From the NCBI GenBank assembly GCA_030726725.1, contig JANRDC010000031.1:124001-188000 (forward strand): a stretch of 64,000 nucleotides of DNA. Reading direction: 5' to 3'. Position numbers and translations under genes: made by a program. Of the stretch, positions 8,513 through 15,514 are shown in pieces (the first letter of the stretch is position 1; every line of letters starts with the position of its first letter). Origin of the DNA: Flavobacteriaceae bacterium. GTDB lineage: Bacteria; Bacteroidota; Bacteroidia; Flavobacteriales; Flavobacteriaceae. A model generated the notes under the pieces. The model searched no databases. It saw nothing but the letters and a program-made list of their open reading frames with translations, and was not told the DNA's origin.

Positions 8513-9085
8513 ATGTCTGTCAAACCCACTCCCTTTGTGTTGCGTACCGCTGTAGAGCAAGCCTGTCAAGGGTCTCAAAAAGCATTTAGCGCATTGCTCA
8601 ATCAATACTGGGGAGAGGTGTATTACTACCAACTCAAGCAGACCCAAAACGAATACGATGCTGAGGACATTTGCATGCAGACATTTGCCCAAGCCTTTGA
8701 CAAAATCCACACCTACAAATCGGAGTACGCCTTTAACACCTGGTTGTTGACGATCGCCAAAAACCTGCACATCGACTGGCTGCGCAAAAGAAAGAATTCA
8801 GCTTTTGATCCTGCGGTAACTGAGCGCGAACAATCTGCGAGGCAATTAGCCGATGAAAGCCCAACCGCTGAAGATGAACTGATCACCCAACAAAATCTAG
8901 CGGCATTGCTCGCGGAATTAAAAAAACTGAAGCCCCATTACCAAGAGGCGATTCAATACCGATTTTTTCAAGAAATGAGCTACCAAGACATGGCTGAATC
9001 CTTAGGCATTGAGGTAAATTTGGCCAAAGTTCGTGTGCTTCGTGCCAAACAATTATTGGCGGATTTATTAAAGACACGACCCTGA
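8513..9085 (+). CDS. ECF-type RNA polymerase sigma factor
   Basis: A 190-residue sigma-70 family protein of the extracytoplasmic-function type. Region 2 is at about residues 22-90 (AFSALLNQYWGEVYYY, DAEDICMQTFAQAF, FNTWLLTIAKNLHIDWLRKRK). Region 4 is at about 125-188 (LPH-like LKKLKPHYQEAI, a helix-turn-helix around SYQDMAESLGIEVNLAKVRVLRAKQLL). It directs RNA polymerase to a special promoter set, here unknown. No recognisable anti-sigma gene (zinc-binding anti-sigma or FecR-like) is adjacent. The only candidate partner is the four-cysteine membrane protein whose stop abuts this ATG. lipA follows behind its own promoter. Confidence 0.9.
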   Translation: MSVKPTPFVLRTAVEQACQGSQKAFSALLNQYWGEVYYYQLKQTQNEYDAEDICMQTFAQAFDKIHTYKSEYAFNTWLLTIAKNLHIDWLRKRKNSAFDPAVTEREQSARQLADESPTAEDELITQQNLAALLAELKKLKPHYQEAIQYRFFQEMSYQDMAESLGIEVNLAKVRVLRAKQLLADLLKTRP

Positions 9086-9105
9086 TCACTAAATATCCCC
9101 GAATA

Positions 9106-9137
9106 TTTGGACAGGGGTTTTGGGTGGTGTAATTTTG
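9106..9137 (+). promoter_or_regulatory. Bacteroidota promoter of lipA
   Basis: TTTG at 9106-9109, a 20-base spacer and TAATTTTG at 9130-9137 fit TTTG-N19-21-TAnnTTTG well. The -7 box ends 15 bases before the ATG at 9153. The alternative start at 9120 would lie inside the promoter. Confidence 0.7.
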
Positions 9138-9152
9138 CAAAAAATATTGGCT

Positions 9153-10037
9153 ATGTCTACCCCCGAAACCAATGCTGCAACACCTGTACAAACCCATGTG
9201 GGAAAACCCAAATGGATAAGAGTTAAGCTACCCACGGGTAAGAATTACACCCAACTCAGGGGGTTGGTCGACCAGTACAAACTCAATACCATCTGCACCT
9301 CAGGTTCTTGCCCCAATATGGGCGAATGCTGGGGAGAAGGCACTGCTACCTTTATGATTTTGGGCAACACATGCACCAGATCCTGTGGATTTTGCGGGGT
9401 AAAAACTGGACGCCCTGATCAAGTGGATTGGGAAGAGCCTGAAAAAGTGGCCCAGTCCATTAAAATCATGGGGATCAAACACGCCGTGATCACTTCAGTA
9501 GATCGGGACGATTTAAAAGATATGGGATCTATACTTTGGGCAGAGACCGTACAAGCCATCAGGAGGTTAAATCCAAATACCACACTAGAGACCCTAATCC
9601 CTGACTTTCAAGGGATTCACAAACATTTAGACCGTATTGTCGCTGTGGCACCAGAGGTCATTTCCCACAATATGGAGACCGTAAAGCGTTTAACACGTGC
9701 GGTGCGTATTCAAGCGCGATACGAGCGCAGTTTAGAGGTGCTTCGCTACCTAAAAGAAGCCGGGGCCAACAGAACAAAAACCGGGATCATGTTGGGACTG
9801 GGTGAAACCCGTGAAGAGGTCATTGAGACCTTACACGACCTCAGAGCACACCAGGTAGATGTGGTTACGCTGGGCCAATACCTGCAACCTTCCAAAAAAC
9901 ACTTGCCCGTGGTGGAATACATTACCCCAGAGCAATTTAAAGAGTACGAAACCATAGGGCTTGAATTAGGCTTTAGACATGTGGAAAGCGGAGCATTAGT
10001 CCGCTCTTCCTACAAGGCCCAAAAGCATATTCTTTAG
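9153..10037 (+). CDS. lipA: Lipoyl synthase
   Basis: Radical SAM enzyme that inserts two sulfurs into octanoyl-protein to make the lipoyl cofactor of 2-oxoacid dehydrogenases. The 294 residues show all family motifs: the auxiliary cluster [12 protein letters not shown], the radical [11 protein letters not shown] (CxxxCxxC), and the C-terminal RSSYKA whose Ser ligates the auxiliary cluster. I chose the ATG at 9153 because it lies behind a clear promoter; the upstream in-frame start overlaps the -7 box. The last 42 bases overlap the 3' end of lpxK on the other strand. No lipB is adjacent. Confidence 0.96.
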   Translation: MSTPETNAATPVQTHVGKPKWIRVKLPTGKNYTQLRGLVDQYKLNTICTSGSCPNMGECWGEGTATFMILGNTCTRSCGFCGVKTGRPDQVDWEEPEKVAQSIKIMGIKHAVITSVDRDDLKDMGSILWAETVQAIRRLNPNTTLETLIPDFQGIHKHLDRIVAVAPEVISHNMETVKRLTRAVRIQARYERSLEVLRYLKEAGANRTKTGIMLGLGETREEVIETLHDLRAHQVDVVTLGQYLQPSKKHLPVVEYITPEQFKEYETIGLELGFRHVESGALVRSSYKAQKHIL

Positions 10038-11000
10038 CCAAGCACTGCTTGAAGTATCCAGGGCATGTGCTACACCAATGGCATACCAGTTCTGGTACAA
10101 CCCTGGCCACTTCACCGAATCTTTTTCGGTAGTCAGCACACAACGCCCGCCTAGCGGCAGAAAATCTGACGCGCTATAGCTGTGGTGGTCTTTAAAGCAG
10201 ATGTGCTCCCCTTTCCATCCCAGTGACTTCAAATAGTCCAGCAGGGGCTTTGGATCAGCTATACCCGTGACCAATACCGGATTTTGCGACAACAATTCCC
10301 CCAGCGAAAGCGTGCCTAAAGGACCTGAAACAGTTGGGTTATAGCTCAACTGGGCAAACAACAAATGCTGACCAGCCTTTAAATTCATCGCCGTGCTCCA
10401 TTGTTGTTGCTCGGATCGATCGGGCAAATAGGGCGATTTGGTCACCACCACCACTTCTGCTCTTTGGGCTGCCGATCGGATATCCCTGAGTGAACCCCAG
10501 GGAAAAAGATGATCTTTGTGATAGGGCTTATTCCAGGTGGTGAGCAGTATATGAGCGTGGGGCACCAATGACCTGTGTTGAAAAGCATCGTCGAGCAATA
10601 CCAAATCAGGGTGTATTTCCTGTTCTAAATACCGCATCCCTTCTGCTCTCGAAGCGCAGCACACCAACTCAATATCAGGGAACTTAAGGTGTAAATCCGC
10701 GGCTTCATCCCCTATTTGCTGAGGTCCATCACCGGGTTTGGCATGCCACAAACCTTTTGTTTTCCTGCCGTACCCGCGGGTGAGCACCGCTATTTTTAGA
10801 TCTTTTGGCGCTGTGTGAATCAAGAGTTGAACCATGGGGGATTTGCCTGTTCCACCCAGGCTCAGGTTGCCCACAACGATGCTGGGGGTCTTAAATCGAT
10901 ACGCGGGGAACACGCCTAGATCATAGGCGGCATGCCTGAGTCTCAAGACCAAACCGAAGAGCAGCGCCCATGGGGCTGACCAAATGATGCGGAGGTTCAT
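9996..11000 (-). CDS. lpxK: Tetraacyldisaccharide 4'-kinase
   Basis: Inner-membrane enzyme that phosphorylates the lipid A disaccharide at the 4' position. The 334-residue protein has an N-terminal amphipathic or hydrophobic anchor (residues 1-25), the Walker A loop GGTGKS at 49-54, the LTRGYGRK motif, and [13 protein letters not shown] with the catalytic DDxxQH signature. The gene is convergent with lipA and overlaps it by 42 bases, so its last codons are antisense to the end of lipA, including the RSSY region. It is divergent from the Nif3-like gene; a -7 box only 4 bases before the ATG suggests a leaderless message. Confidence 0.94.
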   Translation of the reverse strand: MNLRIIWSAPWALLFGLVLRLRHAAYDLGVFPAYRFKTPSIVVGNLSLGGTGKSPMVQLLIHTAPKDLKIAVLTRGYGRKTKGLWHAKPGDGPQQIGDEAADLHLKFPDIELVCCASRAEGMRYLEQEIHPDLVLLDDAFQHRSLVPHAHILLTTWNKPYHKDHLFPWGSLRDIRSAAQRAEVVVVTKSPYLPDRSEQQQWSTAMNLKAGQHLLFAQLSYNPTVSGPLGTLSLGELLSQNPVLVTGIADPKPLLDYLKSLGWKGEHICFKDHHSYSASDFLPLGGRCVLTTEKDSVKWPGLYQNWYAIGVAHALDTSSSAWLKNMLLGLVGRAD

Positions 11001-11004
11001 GGGA

Positions 11005-11027
11005 CAAATCTAGAATAATTATCTTTG
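11005..11027. promoter_or_regulatory. Divergent -7 boxes between lpxK and the Nif3-like gene
   Basis: The 44-base gap holds TAGATTTG on the minus strand (11012-11005), ending 4 bases before the lpxK ATG, and TATCTTTG on the plus strand (11020-11027), ending 17 bases before the Nif3 ATG. Both fit TAnnTTTG. No convincing -33 TTTG is seen for either. Confidence 0.5.
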
Positions 11028-11044
11028 ACACACTAAATCAATCC

Positions 11045-11836
11045 ATGAAGGTTCAAGACATTGCCCAACTACTCGATCAACTAGCACCGCTGGACATCGC
11101 TGCTGATTTTGACAACACCGGTTTACTGGTCGGGGATCAGGAGGCATCAGTGGAAAAAATACTGGTCGCCCACGACGCATTGCCCGAGGTGATTTTGGAG
11201 GCCAAACAACTGGGATGCTCGTTAATCGTCGCATTTCACCCCATTATATTTAAGGGACTCACCCATATCAACCCGGATAATTATGTGGGTAAAGCGGTTA
11301 CTCTGGCTATTGAGCATAACATAGCGATCTACAGCATGCATACCGCTTTAGACCAAGTTATTCACGGAGTAAATGCTCCGTTGGGTGAAGCGCTGGGATT
11401 GCAAGAAAGAGCAGTATTGGCCCCCACCGGCATACACCCCATCCATGGTTCCATTGGATTTGGGCAAATAGGGACGATGCCAAAAGCGCTTTCCGAAATT
11501 GATTTCTTGGCTTTTGTCAAGCGCCAACTGGGGACACCTGCGCTCAAACACAGCGAATTAACCCATCGTACCATCCGACGCGTAGCTGTTTTGGGCGGAA
11601 GTGGAGCCTCTGCCATTGAGGCCGCGATCAACAGCGGTGCTGATGCATTGGTGACCGGTGATTTAAAGTACCACGACTACTTTAAGGCGGAGGGAAAAAT
11701 ACTGTTGATCGATGCGGGCCACTACGAAACTGAGCAGTTTACAAAAAAGCTATTAGTTGACTTTCTTAAGAAAAAAATCCCTAATTTTGCCATCATTTTA
11801 TCGGACACAATTACAAATCCCATCAAGTATTATTGA
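11045..11836 (+). CDS. Nif3-like dinuclear metal centre protein (short form)
   Basis: A 263-residue member of the Nif3/YbgI/DUF34 family, hexameric cytosolic proteins with a two-metal centre; proposed roles include metal chaperone and GTP cyclohydrolase-like activity, none proven here. Visible landmarks are DFDNTGLLVGD, AFHPIIFKGL (Phe64-His65 where E. coli YbgI has His-His), HTALD at 99-103, GDLKYHDYFKA, and DAGHYETEQ with the C-terminal His/Glu ligands. It lacks the roughly 100-residue inserted domain of many Bacteroidota homologs. The coiled-coil gene follows two bases after its stop, a pairing common in Flavobacteriia. Confidence 0.88.
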   Translation: MKVQDIAQLLDQLAPLDIAADFDNTGLLVGDQEASVEKILVAHDALPEVILEAKQLGCSLIVAFHPIIFKGLTHINPDNYVGKAVTLAIEHNIAIYSMHTALDQVIHGVNAPLGEALGLQERAVLAPTGIHPIHGSIGFGQIGTMPKALSEIDFLAFVKRQLGTPALKHSELTHRTIRRVAVLGGSGASAIEAAINSGADALVTGDLKYHDYFKAEGKILLIDAGHYETEQFTKKLLVDFLKKKIPNFAIILSDTITNPIKYY

Positions 11837-11838
11837 TC

Positions 11839-12618
11839 ATGACCAAAAAGAGCGAAGTAACCGTTGAAGAAAAGCTAAGAGCATTGTACGACGTGCAGTT
11901 AATCGATTCAAGAATTGATGAAATCCGCAACGTACGAGGTGAATTGCCACTTGAGGTAGCGGACTTAGAAGATGAAGTACAGGGACTAACTACCAGACTT
12001 GAAAAACTCAAGTCAGACCTAGACAGCATCACTGAGCAAATCGCTGAGAAAAAGAACTTGATTGAGGCTTCTAAAGCGGCGATCAAGAAATATACAGAAC
12101 AACAAAAAAATGTGCGCAACAGCAGGGAGTTCAACGCTTTGAGCAAGGAGGTTGAATTCCAAGAACTCGAAATAGAATTGGCCGAAAAACACATCCGTGA
12201 GTTCAAGGCGCAAATCGAGCACAAAAAAGAAGTGATTGAAACTTCCACTGAAAAACTTTCAGAACGCGCCGAACACCTCAACCACAAAAAATCTGAACTC
12301 GATGCTATTTTGGCTGAGACAGAAAAAGAGGAAAAAGCTTTGGTGGCCAAGTCTGAAGATCTTCAAACGCAAATCGAAGAGCGCCTCTTAGCTGCTTACC
12401 ACCGCATCAGAACTAAAGTAGTCAATGGCCTAGCTGTTGTTGCGATCGAGCGTGGAGCTTCAGGTGGTTCTTTCTTCACTATTCCACCTCAGGTTCAGGT
12501 AGAGATCGCTGCCAGAAAGAAAATCATCACTGATGAACATTCTGGACGTATCTTGGTAGATTCAGTATTGGCCGATGAAGAACGCGAAAAAATGGAAGCG
12601 TTTTTTGCTACCCTGTAA
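11839..12618 (+). CDS. Coiled-coil protein of the C4 zinc-ribbon family, cysteines lost
   Basis: A 259-residue cytosolic protein: a long alpha-helical hairpin coiled coil (about residues 30-185, Glu/Lys rich with NVRNSREFNALSKEVE at its turn) followed by a short C-terminal domain. In the family (CT398/CdsZ-like) that domain is a zinc ribbon with two CxxC pairs. Here the equivalent positions are Ser208, Ser211, Asp232 and Ser235 (GASGGSF and TDEHSGRIL), and the protein has no Cys. It should therefore fold without zinc. Family function is not established; nucleic-acid binding has been proposed. I use the ATG at 11839. A strong terminator follows. Confidence 0.85.
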   Translation: MTKKSEVTVEEKLRALYDVQLIDSRIDEIRNVRGELPLEVADLEDEVQGLTTRLEKLKSDLDSITEQIAEKKNLIEASKAAIKKYTEQQKNVRNSREFNALSKEVEFQELEIELAEKHIREFKAQIEHKKEVIETSTEKLSERAEHLNHKKSELDAILAETEKEEKALVAKSEDLQTQIEERLLAAYHRIRTKVVNGLAVVAIERGASGGSFFTIPPQVQVEIAARKKIITDEHSGRILVDSVLADEEREKMEAFFATL

Positions 12619-12642
12619 ATAGACTTAGTCCTAAACACCAAT

Positions 12643-12676
12643 AAAAAAGGGGGACCGCTGCGCGGTCCCCCTTTTT
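12643..12676. terminator. Bidirectional intrinsic terminator
   Basis: A perfect 10-bp GC-rich stem (12649-12658 with 12662-12671, loop TGC) is flanked by six A on the left and TTTTTATTT on the right. It can end transcription of the coiled-coil gene (plus) and of the ClpP-like gene (minus), which converge here. Confidence 0.9.
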
Positions 12677-12694
12677 ATTTGCGATACAATCAAA

Positions 12695-13243
12695 TTACAC
12701 TAAGATTCCGTCAACAATACCATAGGCAATCGATTCTTGGGCATCCATCCAATAATCGCGGTCAAAATCCTTTAAAACTTTCTCTACACTTTGGCCACAG
12801 TTTTGCGCTAAAATCTCTGCGCTCAACTGTCTGGTTTTGATAATCTCTTTGGCTTGAATCTCAATATTTGATGCTTGTCCTCGAGCTCCGCCACTGGGTT
12901 GATGAATCATCACCCGGGCGTGGGGTTGTATGAATCTGCGCCCTGGAGCACCTACTGACAAAAGAATAGATCCCATAGAGGCAGCAAGTCCGCTGCAAAT
13001 GGTGGAAACAGGACTTTTTAGCGACTTGATGGTGTCGTAAATAGCAAATCCAGAGGTGACATAACCTCCTGGGCTATTGATCACCAATTGAATCTCATCG
13101 TGTCCTTGAGCATCCAAATAAAGCAGGCGATCAATGACGTGTTTGGCTGAATCATCATCTACCCCACCCCACAAAAATACTTTTCGCTGATCGAGCATGG
13201 CTTGATCTAACTGGTCCTGAATTCTACCTTTTTTAACGCTCAT
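12695..13243 (-). CDS. ClpP-like serine protease
   Basis: A 182-residue member of the ClpP family (S14). The catalytic triad is visible: Ser89 in SGLAASMGS, His114 in MIHQPSGG, and Asp163 in DRDYW. The NSPGG oxyanion motif (residues 56-60) is present. It is shorter at the N-terminus than the housekeeping ClpP (no propeptide) and no clpX or tig gene is adjacent, so it is probably a second, stand-alone ClpP paralog. Whether it forms its own tetradecamer or mixes with the main ClpP cannot be told. A TACCTTTG box lies 20 bases upstream on its strand. The downstream bidirectional terminator closes the unit. Confidence 0.88.
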   Translation of the reverse strand: MSVKKGRIQDQLDQAMLDQRKVFLWGGVDDDSAKHVIDRLLYLDAQGHDEIQLVINSPGGYVTSGFAIYDTIKSLKSPVSTICSGLAASMGSILLSVGAPGRRFIQPHARVMIHQPSGGARGQASNIEIQAKEIIKTRQLSAEILAQNCGQSVEKVLKDFDRDYWMDAQESIAYGIVDGILV

Positions 13244-13263
13244 GGAAATTTTACTTAGAAAAC

Positions 13264-13271
13264 CAAAGGTA
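13264..13271 (-). promoter_or_regulatory. -7 box of the ClpP-like gene
   Basis: TACCTTTG on the minus strand fits TAnnTTTG and ends 20 bases before the ATG. The -33 position carries only a CTTTTT run. Confidence 0.45.
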
Positions 13272-13353
13272 CATAAAACCGAGGTATCCTAAAAAGTCAA
13301 GCGGCAAATCACCGCTGTTTTTTATCTATTTTTACACCCGCAAAACGCAATGA

Positions 13354-14505
13354 ATGAAATCACTTGGGTTGATCTTAAGACACCGCAGATATTTTGCACC
13401 GGCCTGGGCATTTATGAGCTTAAATCTCGTGTATGGCACATGGGCCATCTACATACCCACCATCAAGGCACAGCTAGAGATTGACAAATCCGCCTTGGGT
13501 ATCGCCATTTTTTTTATGGCGATGGGCTCATTCCTCATCCTGCCCATAGCACCGCGCATCAATGACTATCTCGGCTGCGGCAAAGCGACCACCTATGGGA
13601 TATTGGCCTTAGGCGTGTTGGGCATTCTGCCCTTTATTGCCCCCACCTATCCATTTTTGCTGGGCGGATTATTTTTACTAGGCGCTGCTCAAGGTTTTTT
13701 GGATATCTCGATGAATGCTACTGTGGCAGAGATTGAGCGCAGAGATCAAGTGACACTGATGACGGCCATGCACGGATTTTTTAGTTTGGGCGGGGTATTG
13801 GCTGGCTTGGGCACATTTGCCATAGCATGGTTTACCCATGCTTACGAGCACATGGGGGTTATTTTGGTATTGATGGTTCTGGTCAACATATTTTTCTTTA
13901 GCGCCTATAAAGACATCACTAGTCCTGCGAAAAAAGAAAGCGGGTTCTCCGCAAAACATTTAAAACCCCTATTGCTTTTGGGGGTGATCTCTTTTGTGGT
14001 GATGGGTAGCGAGGGGGCTATTGTAGATTGGAGTGGCCTTTACCTACAAGAAATTGTTCAATTAGAAGACCAATGGATCGGAGCTGGGTTTCTGGGATTT
14101 TCCATCGCGATGACTACAGGAAGGTTTTTTGGGGATGGGATCAGTCAACGCATAGGGTCTGAGAAAATATTGGCCTTGGGTGCTGCTGTGGCCATTTTGG
14201 GCTATACGGGCGTACTTCAAGACCAGATGATCTGGAGCATCAGTGGGTTTACCGCCATTGGACTTGGACTCTCGGTGGTGATTCCCGAATTGTTTCGCAT
14301 GGCTGGACGCCAAAAAACAATCAGCCCGAGTAAAGCGATGGCCATAGTCGCAGGTTTTGGCTACAGCGGCTTTTTAACGGGTCCCGTAATCTTGGGCTTT
14401 ATCGCTGAAGGGTATGGTCTACACACCAGTTATTACAGCTTGCTGGGTGCGATTATCGCGGTATTAATCACTGCTTTATTCCTGATTTTAAATCCCAAAA
14501 AATAG
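13354..14505 (+). CDS. MFS transporter
   Basis: A 383-residue major facilitator superfamily carrier with about 12 hydrophobic helices in two halves. Landmarks are YGTWAIYIPTIKAQLEIDKSALG in the first helix/loop, GAAQGFLDISMNATVAEIERR (helix 4), and the MHGFFSLGGVLAGLG helix 5. This pattern resembles the YbjJ/fucose-permease-like branch, but the substrate is not predictable. The O-methyltransferase gene follows two bases after the stop, so the two are probably cotranscribed. Confidence 0.85.
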   Translation: MKSLGLILRHRRYFAPAWAFMSLNLVYGTWAIYIPTIKAQLEIDKSALGIAIFFMAMGSFLILPIAPRINDYLGCGKATTYGILALGVLGILPFIAPTYPFLLGGLFLLGAAQGFLDISMNATVAEIERRDQVTLMTAMHGFFSLGGVLAGLGTFAIAWFTHAYEHMGVILVLMVLVNIFFFSAYKDITSPAKKESGFSAKHLKPLLLLGVISFVVMGSEGAIVDWSGLYLQEIVQLEDQWIGAGFLGFSIAMTTGRFFGDGISQRIGSEKILALGAAVAILGYTGVLQDQMIWSISGFTAIGLGLSVVIPELFRMAGRQKTISPSKAMAIVAGFGYSGFLTGPVILGFIAEGYGLHTSYYSLLGAIIAVLITALFLILNPKK

Positions 14506-14507
14506 AG

Positions 14508-15149
14508 ATGCACTTTTTACCCCCAGCCATAGAAGCATACGCGCAATCACACAGTGAAGATGAACCTGCATTGCTGGCACAGCTCAGAAGGGATACACAC
14601 TTACAACACATACAGCCCCGGATGCTGTCGGGACATTTTCAAGGGCGACTCTTGTCCCTGATCTCAAAAATTGTCCGACCAAAAACCATTCTAGAGATCG
14701 GCACCTACACGGGATACTCCGCCTTGTGTTTGGCTGAAGGATTGGCCCAGGATGGTGTCTTACACACCATTGAGGTCAATCCAGAACTGAGGAAAATACA
14801 GGAGAAATATATCTCTTTGTCCGACTACCAAGATCGAATAGTACTGCATACCGCTGATGCTTTGACGTTGATCCCTCAACTAGATCTCGAAATAGACCTG
14901 GTGTTTATCGATGCTGAAAAGAAAAACTATACAGCCTATCTCGAAGCGGTATTACCCAAAATGAAATCGGGAGGTGTATTGTTGGTAGACAATGTGCTCT
15001 GGACAGGCAAAGTAGTGGAGCCTCTGGACCCTAAAGACAAAACTACAGAGGCGCTTTTGTCGTTTAATCAATATATGAAAAATCATGCGCGTTTGTCCAC
15101 TGTGCTGATGCCGCTTAGAGATGGACTGACACTGAGCTTGGTGAAATGA
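14508..15149 (+). CDS. Class I O-methyltransferase (COMT-like)
   Basis: A 213-residue SAM-dependent methyltransferase of the bacterial catechol-O-methyltransferase-like family. SAM motif I is ILEIGTYTGYSALCLAEG (about residues 65-82). The acidic ribose-binding residue is in HTIEVNPE, and the metal-binding Asp is in DLVFIDAEKKNY; a second, DNVLWTGKV, follows. The physiological acceptor is unknown. The stop is directly adjacent to the tatA stop on the other strand. Confidence 0.88.
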   Translation: MHFLPPAIEAYAQSHSEDEPALLAQLRRDTHLQHIQPRMLSGHFQGRLLSLISKIVRPKTILEIGTYTGYSALCLAEGLAQDGVLHTIEVNPELRKIQEKYISLSDYQDRIVLHTADALTLIPQLDLEIDLVFIDAEKKNYTAYLEAVLPKMKSGGVLLVDNVLWTGKVVEPLDPKDKTTEALLSFNQYMKNHARLSTVLMPLRDGLTLSLVK

Positions 15150-15428
15150 TTAAAAATTGCGCTTCATCGATCCAGGCACTTCTGTAATCGATTTTTTCAC
15201 CTCGTCAATTTCTTTTTTTATGTCTTGGGTGATCGAGGTATCCACGCCATTTTTCTCTGCCGTTTTGTAAATCTCTTTTTTGATGTCCTCGGTAGCATCT
15301 TTAAGCTGCCTCATACCTTTGCCCAGATTTCTGGCAATCTCCGGAATCTTGTCCGCGCCAAAGACCAGTACCACAACAAACATGATAAAAAATATCTCGG
15401 CCCCGCCGATAAACCAAGGAATAAGCAT
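15150..15428 (-). CDS. tatA: Sec-independent translocase TatA/E
   Basis: A 92-residue TatA-type component of the twin-arginine pathway that exports folded proteins. It has an N-terminal transmembrane helix (about 8-24), the FGADKIPEIARNLGKGMRQLK amphipathic helix with the conserved Phe-Gly hinge, and a charged helical tail. It stands alone; tatC is not in the window. The start at 15428 gives a short periplasmic N-terminus as expected. It is convergent with the O-methyltransferase gene without any gap. Confidence 0.9.
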   Translation of the reverse strand: MLIPWFIGGAEIFFIMFVVVLVFGADKIPEIARNLGKGMRQLKDATEDIKKEIYKTAEKNGVDTSITQDIKKEIDEVKKSITEVPGSMKRNF

Positions 15429-15465
15429 GGAGCAAATATAACAAGTTCCCCGCTGATGACTTAAA

Positions 15466-15496
15466 AAAAACGCTGCCTTTTTGGGGCAGCGTTTTT
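15466..15496 (-). terminator. Intrinsic terminator after the M1 peptidase gene
   Basis: A 12-bp inverted repeat (15466-15477 with 15485-15496) with a GC core GCTGCC/GGCAGC and A/T-runs at both ends lies 18 bases beyond the M1 stop. It separates that cluster from tatA. Confidence 0.85.
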
Positions 15497-15514
15497 AGTT
15501 TAGTATCCGTCAAA

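Noticed and set aside
11823-12350. Ser-rich 175-codon minus-strand frame
   Set aside because: Opposite a Glu/Lys-rich coiled coil, which always yields Ser/Phe-rich antisense frames.
12643-12676. Idea that the GC-rich hairpin here and that in tamL are copies of one repeat family
   Set aside because: The arm sequences differ (GGGGGACCGC versus GGGGCGCGGCTG); this one is fully explained as a terminator.
13300-13326. Weak 5-bp hairpin with T-run between the ClpP-like and MFS genes
   Set aside because: No plus-strand gene ends upstream, and the stem is too short to count as a terminator.
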